From contig OW203732.1 of assembly GCA_934045075.1 (NCBI GenBank), forward strand, positions 7,713,001 to 7,777,000: a stretch of DNA of 64,000 nucleotides, read 5' to 3'. The notes below the pieces were generated by a model. That model made no database searches. It was not told the origin of the DNA and saw only the letters and a list, made by a program, of their open reading frames with translations. Below, piece by piece: positions 54,301 through 60,310 of the stretch. A program made the translations under genes and the position numbers. This stretch comes from Yponomeuta sedellus (taxonomy: Eukaryota; Arthropoda; Insecta; Lepidoptera; Yponomeutidae). Positions within the stretch are counted from its first letter, which is position 1. Each line of letters opens with the position of its first letter.

Positions 54301-57300
54301 CGTTGTATACCTCCGGAGCCATGACGTGGATAGTTTTACCTTCCACGTTATGGCTCCGATAATCATAGACCTATTTTTATCAAGATAACGTCGGTATCAA
54401 GGTAAAATTCAGTAACTGCAAATGAGCCTAATCGTAGAAACTGCGCTAATGTGAATTTGAGATACTAAATGTAATATTTAGCTCATAAATAAAAACGCTC
54501 ACCCATCGTTATTTTTTTATGAGTAGGTAAACTAGATCTTGTTATGTTTGGGCAAAAATAATAATCAGTTTATGAACAAAAAAATGGAAAAGCAGTTAAT
54601 GAGTTTTACCTTTAATAATAATAATGGCCTTTTTGCATCTACTTAATGAGATGATTTATACAGCGTCCAGTGGTATCTTCACTCACATGGGTGACGGGAC
54701 CACCGACACTGTAGTGCCTGGGACACGGTTTTATAGATGGTGTAGGCTTGCCCAGCACCTATACCATCCTAACAGCTTAGTCGGCCTAGCCCACAGGAAA
54801 GACTAGTCAATAAGTGCGGAGCCAACCAATCCGCGGGTTTCTTCACGATGTTTTCCTTCACCGTTAGCGTGTTATTGCGACTACAAATTCGCAAATGTAC
54901 GTAACTTTGAAATTAAACAAAGTCATTGGTACATGCCCGCACTCGGGATCGAACCTGGGGCTCTCGCTTGCCAATCCATGGTTCTACCCACTGAGCTACC
55001 ACCGCTTCCTACCTTCATACCGACGCTAATTATCACGGATGGTTGTCCGTTCGAGCCCTGACGTGAGCCGAAGCGCGCTAAGCCGGCCGCCCCCCGCAGG
55101 AGCCGGCGGCGCGCGGCGCGGCGCGCGTGGAGCTGGCGTGCAGCAACTGCGGCACGCACACCACCACCATCTGGCGGCGCGACGCGCGCGGCGAGATGGT
55201 CTGCAACGCGTGCGGCCTCTATTACAAGCTGCACGGCGTGCCGCGCCCCACCGCCATGCGCCGCGACACCATCCACACGCGCCGCCGCCGCCCGCGGCAT
55301 GACAACAAGCACTCCCGGAACAGTCAGTGCACTTAATTCAATTCAATTTAATTCAACGTAAAGAGTTTACATTCTATTTGCTGAATGTCAAGGTACAATG
55401 CAACATGAAAGTGAAAGCCGCCGGGCCGTAGTGTAGTGGAGAAAAAGGCAGCGGGGGAAAAAACTCCACTCGGACCATCTTTTCTCAAGTCCTTAAATTC
55501 ACGTTACAGTACTACACATCATAAAAGTCACTTCGGGAATCTACGAGTACGTTCGCGCAGACTAGGAAGAAGTGTAACGAAAGCACCCGAAGTACATTCA
55601 ACATGATCCTTAACAGATACGGTTAAGGTGCAGGATTGATTGCCGCAGTAGCGCTACCTATTTCGCTCACGCTAATATTGCCAAACTAATAGTCACCTGC
55701 ATCGATGACATTGAATTAACCAATAGGACCAAAGGCGCGCGGCCTGCCATAAAATGAAACTATCTGATTGGTCGATCAACTTGCCGCACATCCAAAATTT
55801 GGTCATCTGCGCTGGTACATTCGCGGGACTTATTTCTTGTGTAGCACTGTACCTTCTTCTTCAGGCTATATTAGTCCACTGCTGGACATAGCCCTCCCCT
55901 AATGAGCGCGATAGCGCAAGGTTGTGTCGTCATTGGGGGCTAATGCCCATAATCCCCACGCTGGGCATGCGGGTTGGGGATCGCAGTTTGGTGGAATTGT
56001 ACTGCAGGGGGCGCTGCTGCCCACCTCCCGGTTTGTGTCCCTTAGTCGCCTTTTACGAGACCCGCGGGATGAATTTGGGTTGGTGCTATTCTCTAGGCCG
56101 ACACCACACAGCATGCATTACCTATGCGCTAAGATTTCCTACAGATTTGCCAGCGGGCAACGGAGCGCAGTATTCTGGGTGTATTTTTTTTTACAAAATT
56201 CGTTAAACAATGTTGCGCTCCAGCACCAAAAGTGATGCTACTTATTAGGGCTACAATTCGAACAAACGTGTCGAGTTAACTAGCGCTGGCAACTGTAATA
56301 CACGTTTGAACTAGTAGGTACAGGTTGCAACAATCCTTACCTACTTCATTATTTTTATCTTCTATAATATGAAAATGAATCCCAGAATGTGTTGGTAAGC
56401 GCAAATCTCGAGAGCAGCTAAATCGATTTTGCTGATTCTTTTTTTACAATATTCCTTGAAGTACGAGGATGGTTCTTACGGAGAGAATAATAAAAAAATT
56501 AAGAATCGGCTGTTAGGCGGTACGAAGTTCGCTGGGTCAGCTAGTATATAATATAATTCTACTGTACGTGTGTGTGTCACTGCACTCCTACTAAACGGCT
56601 GGACAGCTTTCAATGATTTGTTTTATGGGTTTGGGTGGCGCCCTGGATGTTGTAGATTTACAAATCAGCCCGGCAGATGTCGCTGCATGCAAAAGAACGT
56701 CTGTTGAGTCCGCTAGTAAACATATAAAATGATTTAACTAAGCTAACCCCTTATGTAAACTCTTTTATGGTCATTCGATATCAACCCTTGAATGTCCCCA
56801 TTGCTGGGGCACGGGTCTCTTCCTCCACCACAGGAAGGTTAGGCCATACTCCACCACGGGGCCAAGTCCGGGTTGGTGGAGGATTGTAAGACAATGGCGG
56901 GCCTCACTGTCAGAAGTTATCAAGCCGCAGTTTTATAGTCAATAAAACGTTATCGTTACATTATCAACCCTTGTATGTCCCCACTACTTGGGCACGGGTC
57001 TCTTCCTGCATCGCAGGAAGGTTAGGCCACACTCCACCACGGGGGCCAAGTCCGGGTCGGTGGAGGATTGTAAGACAATGGCGGGCCTCACTGTCAGAAG
57101 TTATCAAGCCGCCCATAAGGCTTCCGACATGGCTTAACGACTGCCATTATATGACAGCCGGCACCAACGGCTTAACGTGCCTCGCGAAGCGTCAATAAAA
57201 CATTATACAAAAAAGAAAAACCGCCTCTCCCCGCAGAGCGGCGCAGCGGCAACAACGCGTGCCCCGAGCCGGCGGAGGCGGCGCCGCCCCCCGCGCCCCC

Positions 57301-58222
57301 CGCCGACGCGGGCGCAGAGGAGGCCGTGCTGGCGGCGCTGCGGCGCCAGCTGCAGCCGCACCTGCTGGCTGCGCTTGCGCACAACTCGCACTCGCGCCCG
57401 CAGGTACTGTGCCCCCACTAGACAGCGCACTATTCTGGGTGTATAAAGAACCGACAAAATTCGTAAAACAATGCTGCGCTCCAGCACCAAACATGTCTAT
57501 CGACGTTGACGGTCTTACAACGTAAAATGTACGCCTCGGCCTTCGAGTCATAGTGCAGTGAGAAAAAGGCACTGGAAGAAAAAACTCCACTCTGGCCATC
57601 TTTTCTCAAGTCATTTTAATCCTGTACATCAGTTGCTACTTAATAAGAAAACCATAGAAAGCCTTAAGTAACTCATTAATGATCCATAGTACTTTAAAAT
57701 TTTACTTATTTCCGGGTCCAGATTCTGCAAAAGTATGCTCAAAGCTTATAAACTTTTTGCAAGTTGTAATCAGACATACTATGCCTGTGTTATTGAAAGA
57801 CTTATGATGACAGCTTTAAGGATTCTATCAGATAGAGAATGCTTTTTGCTTATTCTGTGTTGTATTATGTTACATAGATATTATGTGACACAGGAGATAT
57901 ACCACAGGAATGCGGTACGCCTTACTGCTCTCTATCTGATGGAACCCTGAAAAGGTTTACATTCCAGAACTGTTACTCACATTGTACACGAAACTTATTT
58001 ATTTATTGATACTTTTATTGCACTCACGGCGTACGTACGGCGGCCCCCAGTGGGAATCGCATCCACGAACTTGGTACCCAAGAGCCTTAACGGCCACACC
58101 AACGAGGCAGTCAAATTGAAACGAAAATGCCATCCCCGCAGGTCGGTCGCAGCGCCCCGGAGTACGACGAAGCGCCGCTAAACTTGGTCGCGAGCCACGC
58201 CGCCGCAGAGGAGACGCATTGA
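27206..58222 (+). CDS. ZAD and GATA zinc-finger transcription factor, 9 exons
   Basis: Exons: 27206-27358, 28024-28176, 40664-41347, 42137-42248, 44569-44702, 51453-51608, 55100-55322, 57237-57403, 58142-58222; phases agree and give 620 aa. Residues 1-102 form a ZAD domain: CRLC at 12-15 pairs with CGSC in exon 2. ZAD is an arthropod zinc-coordinating dimerisation domain. A long acidic, Ser-rich middle follows. Residues 478-502 are one GATA finger, C-x2-C-x17-C-x2-C (CSNC ... [12 protein letters not shown]), with a basic tail RRRRPR. IWRR replaces the usual LWRR. The last exon has P-L-N-L-V, a variant of the CtBP-binding PxDLS motif. Nuclear DNA-binding factor, expected to recognise GATA sites. 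It may be the insect GATAd class, which I cannot confirm. Exon 4 is followed by tandem copies of itself. An unseen 5' exon is possible. Confidence 0.88.
27359..28023 (+). other. GATA gene intron 1, GC-rich core
   Basis: 665 bp. A GC- and CpG-rich island at about 27530-27720 gives open frames on both strands, but they show no domain and clash with the ZAD phase. It may be regulatory DNA near the promoter; that is inference. Confidence 0.4.
28024..28176 (+). CDS. GATA factor exon 2 (ZAD, second half)
   Basis: 51 codons, [20 protein letters not shown] to [10 protein letters not shown], acceptor TTTCAG, donor GTAAGG. CGSC plus the following helix ([18 protein letters not shown]) are typical ZAD. 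Confidence 0.88.
28276..28281 (-). terminator. Poly(A) signal of the LRR gene
   Basis: AATAAA on the minus strand about 62 bases after the stop codon, about 100 bp short of GATA exon 2 on the other strand. Confidence 0.5.
28343..28622 (-). CDS. LRR protein exon 8 (LRRCT end, TM helix, tail)
   Basis: [20 protein letters not shown], then the membrane helix and the tail [24 protein letters not shown] at 28345-28343. The helix plus following basic residues set an outside-to-inside topology. Confidence 0.88.
28343..40492 (-). CDS. Leucine-rich-repeat type I membrane protein, 8 exons, nested in GATA intron 2
   Basis: Exons: 40492-40466, 40388-40214, 39326-39144, 37051-36828, 35738-35540, 33533-33355, 28901-28732, 28622-28343; phases agree, 478 aa. 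The signal peptide [19 protein letters not shown] spans exons 1 and 2. The ectodomain has an N-terminal cap (APCDKF ... LNCSRR), then extracellular-type LRRs such as [41 protein letters not shown] and [16 protein letters not shown]. An LRRCT cap ([12 protein letters not shown] ... YCVAP ... EFCP) is followed by one membrane helix, [19 protein letters not shown], and a 25-residue tail ending [11 protein letters not shown] proteins of this shape act in cell adhesion or as receptors. I cannot name an ortholog. Exon 6 is followed by tandem copies of its own 3' end. Confidence 0.88.
28732..28901 (-). CDS. LRR protein exon 7 (last LRR, LRRCT start)
   Basis: [20 protein letters not shown], then [20 protein letters not shown] to SGDIP, phase 2 at GTAAGT. 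Confidence 0.9.
29155..29280 (+). repeat. Dispersed repeat (GGGTTCC...CGTGCC family)
   Basis: Contains TAGGGTTCCCTACTCGAAGC and CCGTCTGTCCGTTCGTCCG. Partial relatives at 12720-12740 and 47530-47620. Confidence 0.5.
29545..29757 (+). repeat. LINE-like 3' tail (AGCTGTGCCCCGC family)
   Basis: Best preserved of the four copies; ends CTTTATAATATTAGTGTGAT. Confidence 0.65.
30540..30980. repeat. LINE-like tail plus inverse ATCGTGAGGAAACCCG repeat
   Basis: 30540-30690 matches the 6815-6990 family; 30735-30980 is the inverse of 20010-20260 and 41830-42065. Confidence 0.65.
32090..32310 (+). repeat. SINE body fragment
   Basis: Shares CACACTGCAGGGCACAGG, ACCACGCGTGCCCACCGCG and TTTCCTTACGATG with 5635-5930 and 47935-48140. 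Confidence 0.5.
32800..33340 (-). repeat. Tandem array of LRR exon 6 3' ends (4 decayed copies)
   Basis: The exon edge CCTCTTTCAAGGT recurs at 33241, 33094, 32984 and 32873, against 33354 in the real exon. The unit is about 111 bp (37 codons); the 147-bp gap near 33120-33200 holds an inserted AATAAAGAG(TC)n tail. Each unit has the last part of the exon ([10 protein letters not shown] ... LKDQWTLKE) plus the start of the intron. Every copy has GC where the real exon has the GT of its donor. Neighbouring copies read through in one frame. Confidence 0.92.
33175..33200. repeat. (TC)n microsatellite
   Basis: About 12 TC units at the end of an AATAAAGAG tail, marking a later insertion inside the LRR exon 6 array. 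Confidence 0.85.
33355..33533 (-). CDS. LRR protein exon 6 (parent of the tandem copies)
   Basis: [20 protein letters not shown] to [10 protein letters not shown], donor GTGAGT. Four decayed copies of the last part lie at 32800-33340. Confidence 0.88.
34036..34067. repeat. Perfect hairpin, 12-bp arms
   Basis: GGAGATAACAGC, 8-nt AT loop, exact inverse. Confidence 0.85.
34538..34588. repeat. Perfect hairpin, 22-bp arms
   Basis: Left arm starts TTTCGTTGCTTTATATCAAT; 7-nt loop; exact inverse. Confidence 0.9.
35250..35400 (+). repeat. tRNA-derived SINE (CCTCTGTGGCGCAGCGG family)
   Basis: Fullest copy: CCTCTGTGGCGCAGCGGTAG (A box), GGTTCTAACCCCGGC (B box), body CAGGTCTTGGATGTTT, tail TGTATGTAAATGTAATG. 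Confidence 0.75.
35540..35738 (-). CDS. LRR protein exon 5
   Basis: [20 protein letters not shown] to ELNDDSFV, phase 1 at GTAAGG. Three LRR units. Confidence 0.9.
35795..35990 (+). repeat. CCAACCCGGACTTGG-family repeat
   Basis: From CACGTTAAGCCGTTGGTGCC to GACATACGAAGGGTTGATAT; overlaps no exon. A partial copy follows at 36640-36745. Confidence 0.65.
36828..37051 (-). CDS. LRR protein exon 4
   Basis: [20 protein letters not shown] to [10 protein letters not shown], with [19 protein letters not shown] and [14 protein letters not shown]. Donor GTAAGG. Confidence 0.88.
37316..37383. repeat. Perfect hairpin, 30-bp arms
   Basis: Left arm starts GATAAAACCTTATAAAGG; 8-nt loop; exact inverse. Confidence 0.92.
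38390..38420. repeat. Perfect hairpin, 14-bp arms
   Basis: CTACGATTATAGGT, CCC loop, exact inverse. Confidence 0.88.
38690..39050 (+). repeat. CCAACCCGGACTTGG-family repeat, long copy
   Basis: Includes AGCCTAGGCAAACCGAGTGA and ATCAATCACTTGGTTAAGC, nearly identical to 43076-43430, so both are recent insertions. Confidence 0.7.
39144..39326 (-). CDS. LRR protein exon 3
   Basis: [20 protein letters not shown] to [12 protein letters not shown], phase 1 at GTATGT. Two LRR units. Confidence 0.88.
39830..39880. repeat. Perfect hairpin, 24-bp arms, first of an adjacent pair
   Basis: Left arm TATAGGATATTGCCGTATAT onward; loop AAG; exact inverse. Its core, GCCGTATATTACC-AAG-inverse, is shared with the next hairpin. 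Confidence 0.93.
39888..39940. repeat. Perfect hairpin, 25-bp arms, second of the pair
   Basis: Left arm starts AAAACATTTTATGCCGTATA; loop AAG; exact inverse. The outer arms differ from the first hairpin while the core is identical. Confidence 0.93.
40214..40388 (-). CDS. LRR protein exon 2 (signal core, N-cap)
   Basis: [20 protein letters not shown] then [20 protein letters not shown], ending DS in phase 1 at GTAACA. Confidence 0.85.
40466..40492 (-). CDS. LRR protein exon 1 (start, 9 codons)
   Basis: ATG at 40492, MFPLPDLRK, donor GTGAGT. Chosen because it joins in frame to a hydrophobic run and completes a signal peptide. Confidence 0.65.
40664..41347 (+). CDS. GATA factor exon 3 (acidic middle region)
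   Basis: 228 codons, [17 protein letters not shown] to QMDISQMSQ, donor GTAAGG. Rich in E, D, S, Y and K, no known domain. The helix KLEEIITPL may extend the ZAD dimer. Starts only about 170 bp from the start codon of the antisense LRR gene. Confidence 0.88.
41685..42085 (+). repeat. tRNA-derived SINE with long body
   Basis: Head GCGGTGGTAGCTCAGTGGGT ... GGTTCGATCCCCAGTGCG, then the ATCGTGAGGAAACCCG body ending CTAAGTAGATGCAAAAAAAA. It ends about 50 bp before GATA exon 4. Inverse copy at 54620-55000 ends close to exon 7. Confidence 0.75.
42137..42248 (+). CDS. GATA factor exon 4 (parent of the tandem copies)
   Basis: [20 protein letters not shown] then [17 protein letters not shown], ending in phase 1 at GGTGAGC. 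The last 60 bp and the donor are repeated six times downstream. Confidence 0.88.
42369..42428 (+). CDS. Candidate cassette exon: copy 1 of GATA exon 4
   Basis: Acceptor CTTTACAG at 42361-42368 and donor GGTGATT at 42428. Length 60, a multiple of 3. Entered in phase 1 after exon 4 it reads [20 protein letters not shown], with no stop, and leaves in phase 1 as exon 5 needs. The donor is weaker than that of exon 4 (GTGATT against GTGAGC). Whether it is used is unknown. Confidence 0.35.
42558..42614 (+). CDS. Candidate cassette exon: copy 2 of GATA exon 4
   Basis: Acceptor CGTTACAG and donor GTGAGC. Length 57, a multiple of 3. In phase 1 it reads [19 protein letters not shown] without a stop. 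Its donor equals that of the real exon, so this is the best candidate for use as an extra exon. Confidence 0.38.
43076..43430 (+). repeat. CCAACCCGGACTTGG-family repeat inserted in the exon 4 array
   Basis: Nearly identical to 38690-39050. Its position between copies 4 and 5 shows the array predates this insertion. Confidence 0.75.
44569..44702 (+). CDS. GATA factor exon 5
   Basis: Phase 1 start; [20 protein letters not shown] to HQPNGSLSP, donor GTGAGT. 45 codons with the split one. Confidence 0.82.
45065..45250 (+). repeat. tRNA-like SINE (GCCTCGATGCGGTCTAG family)
   Basis: Head with GGTTCGATTCCCACTGGAGG, body with TAGCCGAGATTTAGTACA. Inverse relatives at 46885-47030 and 58030-58115. Confidence 0.6.
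45300..45535 (+). repeat. Dispersed repeat (GTGTTGGTAAGCGCAAA family)
   Basis: GAATGTGTTGGTAAGCGCAA, GAGGATGGTTCTTACGGAG and GAAGTTCGCTGGG(C/T)CAGCTAGT; second copy at 56350-56545. Confidence 0.6.
46345..46376. repeat. Perfect hairpin, 13-bp arms
   Basis: GTTCGTGTGAAAT, 6-nt loop, exact inverse. Confidence 0.85.
46738..46830. repeat. Nested quasi-palindrome
   Basis: Inner arms CTAACTGTCAAATT are exact; outer arms GCCAAATCCTGAGC and inverse flank them. Reads as a small foldback element. Confidence 0.7.
51453..51608 (+). CDS. GATA factor exon 6 (Pro/Ala-rich linker)
   Basis: 52 codons, [20 protein letters not shown] to WPPHAAPDN, donor GTGAGT. Very GC-rich against its AT-rich surroundings. 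Confidence 0.8.
52805..52965 (+). repeat. Dispersed repeat (CCACTGCTGGACATA family)
   Basis: TTCTTCAGGCTATATTATG ... CAGTTTTTCGCAGATCGTAA. Confidence 0.6.
53290..53690 (-). repeat. Dispersed repeat with nested insertion
   Basis: Inverse of 17985-18215, interrupted at 53343-53478 by a CCACTGCTGGACATA-family repeat that sits inside its GATAATT core. Confidence 0.65.
54620..55000 (-). repeat. tRNA-derived SINE with long body (inverse of 41685-42085)
   Basis: Minus-strand head GCGGTGGTAGCTCAGTGGGT at 55005, body to 54620. Confidence 0.7.
55100..55322 (+). CDS. GATA factor exon 7 (GATA zinc finger)
   Basis: [20 protein letters not shown] opens the finger; [20 protein letters not shown] closes it, then a basic tail. 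Ends in phase 1 at GTCAGT. Confidence 0.95.
55850..56110 (+). repeat. Dispersed repeat (CCACTGCTGGACATA family), long copy
   Basis: From TTCTTCAGGCTATATTAGTC to ATTCTCTAGGCCGACACC; includes CCCCACGCTGGGCATGCGGG. Confidence 0.65.
56775..57180 (-). repeat. Two tandem CCAACCCGGACTTGG-family repeats
   Basis: Partial copy 56775-56930 and fuller copy 56965-57180, ending about 55 bp before GATA exon 8. Confidence 0.65.
57237..57403 (+). CDS. GATA factor exon 8
   Basis: Phase 1 start; [18 protein letters not shown] then a helical [20 protein letters not shown], donor GTACTG. GC-rich. Confidence 0.8.
58030..58115 (-). repeat. tRNA-like SINE head
   Basis: GGCCCCCAGTGGGAATCG ... AACGAGGCAGTCA, inverse of 45065. 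Lies about 30 bp before GATA exon 9. Confidence 0.5.
58142..58222 (+). CDS. GATA factor exon 9 (C terminus, PLNLV)
   Basis: [20 protein letters not shown] to EETH, then TGA at 58220-58222. P606-V610 match the CtBP-dock consensus Px(D/N)L(S/V). Confidence 0.82.
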   Translation, partial: VGRSAPEYDEAPLNLVASHAAAEETH

Positions 58223-58376
58223 CCGACGATGGAAATCCGCGGCACGCGCCTGGCTGCTCGGCTCACCGTGCCAGTCACACACGTTTAACTTCCCCGCCAT
58301 CACGGGCCCTGTTTCATAAACCTATTATATAGTAATACACTTGGGTGAGTTGCACTATTTCATAAGTGTTATTTAA

Positions 58377-58546
58377 GGCCGCGTTTTCACGGTCTCAGTG
58401 CGCTCGGTCCGAGTGCTCCATCCGAGTAAACTAATGCTTCTGATTGGCTATTTTGGTCTTGTCACGAAAAACCATCCAATCAGAAGCATTAGTTTACTCG
58501 GATGGTGCACTCGGTCCGAGCGTACTAAGACCGTGAAAACCTGGCC
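58377..58546. mobile_element. MITE, nearly all TIR, TAA target duplication
   Basis: Arms of about 70 bp, e.g. GAGTAAACTAATGCTTCTGA, with few mismatches. TAA at 58374-58376 and 58547-58549. 170 bp. Just past the GATA stop, so it may lie in the 3' UTR. Confidence 0.78.
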
Positions 58547-59129
58547 TAAGCCTGCTTAGCCTAATTGAGCGGCAAAACTGACTTAGGTGGACGTGCACAA
58601 TTTTCTTAAATGTGATTTAAGTAGCATTTGACTAAAATTCTTCTAGTATTTCCTAATGATTCGCGATACTCATACATAGTTATTATATTAAAATTCTTCT
58701 GACAAAAACAATTCGAGGGTGATGTCATTTACAAATGACATGTTGGTAAAGTTTCATTGGGATCTGGCACGCCATTTGTAAATTACCATCGTTATCAACC
58801 CTTGTATGTCCCCTCTGCTGGGGCACGGGTCTCTTCCTGCATCGCAGGAAGGTAAATTGAAGTAATTGAATTTTAGTTTAATGCTACTCAAGTCACAATT
58901 AAGACTATGAAAGGTCCAAGTTCACTGACTGTCAGTCACTTTCGACCAATCGTAAGGTTAGTTTAGGCTAAAATTACTGACAACCGTAAGTTATTACTAG
59001 TTGTAAGTTTATTATACAGGGACCCGGGGGGGGTGAGTCTCTAAAACGCATAGTTGTTCAATGGACTCGTCATATTAGTCCGGTAATGGTCGTTTCATTC
59101 ACGCATTGCAAAGTTACAACCCGTGCTTC

Positions 59130-59637
59130 AAGGCTAAGGACTCACGAAGCGGTTTTCACCCGTGCCCGCCGCGGTGCCGGAATGGAGTTTTATTTTCAAA
59201 ACTCACGAGACCGGAGTTTTGTGCGGTTACGCAGCCGTCGCTGTTGCGATTATCGCTCGCAAACTTGGCGGTTGATAATCCCAGGACGGCAAGACGGGCG
59301 GTTAAACGATCAGTTGGGTTCCAGACCGTTATGGACACACACCAGAAACGAGCTGTTGCGTTATACTTCCTTCACAGAAGAATTAAAAAAAGCCCGCCAA
59401 TCGACCGCAGAACGCGCGGGTGCAACCCGCCGCGGCTGCGGGACCGCGACCCGCGCCCGCCGGTACAAGATGACCGCCGGTGCAGCGGGACCCGCAAACA
59501 ATCGCACACGCCGCGGGCGTAAAACGCGTCGTGAAATGTGCTTTAGTTTTTTACATAAATATCTGTATTCTACAAAGGCTGCGGGCCCGCAACCGCGGCG
59601 GGCACGGGTGAAAACCGCTTCGTGAGTCCTTAGCCTT
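59130..59637. mobile_element. GC-rich TIR element, about 48-bp arms
   Basis: AAGGCTAAGGACTCACGAAG and on to CGTGCCCGCCGCGG recurs inverted at 59590-59637, essentially exact. The interior is GC-rich and gives several long but meaningless frames. No clear target duplication. Confidence 0.75.
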
Positions 59638-60243
59638 ACTCGGCGCCGCTCGCGGTTCGATCTTCTTCGCGAAAGATGCCTATTTAAGTTGCGCGGGTTA
59701 TACCCCTGTAATGACATTGATATTGTTTTGTACACTAACAAATTGAGGCAAATATTACCGTGATTATTTCATTATATTGAAAAACGATGTAAGTATTAGA
59801 CTCTAGGGCCCGGTTAGCATAGCTCGAGCAGCTGAATTATAAAATGCATTTTACACTTCTATGTGATTGTCGAGGTCAGTACGTAATTATACAATCCACT
59901 GGGTATTTTGTTGAATGCAGGGCATTAGTAAGCGAAGATCTGCTGTATATAAGTGTAGTCTCTGTCTATCTCAGTGCCTATTTAAATGATCTAAAGCAAT
60001 GAAGGATCTGATGAAAGCAAATAATCGATCTGTCTGTGGTAGTAATAATTAGTTAGTTGGAACTTTTTTATAACACGTGACGTATTCATTGGTTTAATAA
60101 AGTGGCGGTTTCGTTACATAGAGTAGAGGAGTTTTTAGGGAATGATTACACTAATTGTTTTCGACCTGAAATTTGATCATTGTGTATGATGTGCACACAT
60201 TGATTATATAAATAAAAAAAATAGGCTATCTGTTGGTAATAGC

Positions 60244-60310
60244 ACCATTTAAGAATGTCTGACCCTGAAAAGGTTGGACACCTTTTCAGGGTCAGACATT
60301 CTTAAATGGT
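60244..60310. repeat. Perfect hairpin, 31-bp arms
   Basis: Left arm starts ACCATTTAAGAATGTCTGAC; 5-nt loop TGGAC; exact inverse. Confidence 0.93.

Noticed and set aside
57192..57599. Minus-strand frames around GATA exon 8
   Set aside because: GC-rich shadows; the plus strand has consistent splice sites and phase.
59086..59625. Plus-strand frame of 179 codons, with overlapping minus frames
   Set aside because: Lies in the GC-rich TIR element and spans both inverted arms; Arg-rich with no domain. Open only because of base composition.
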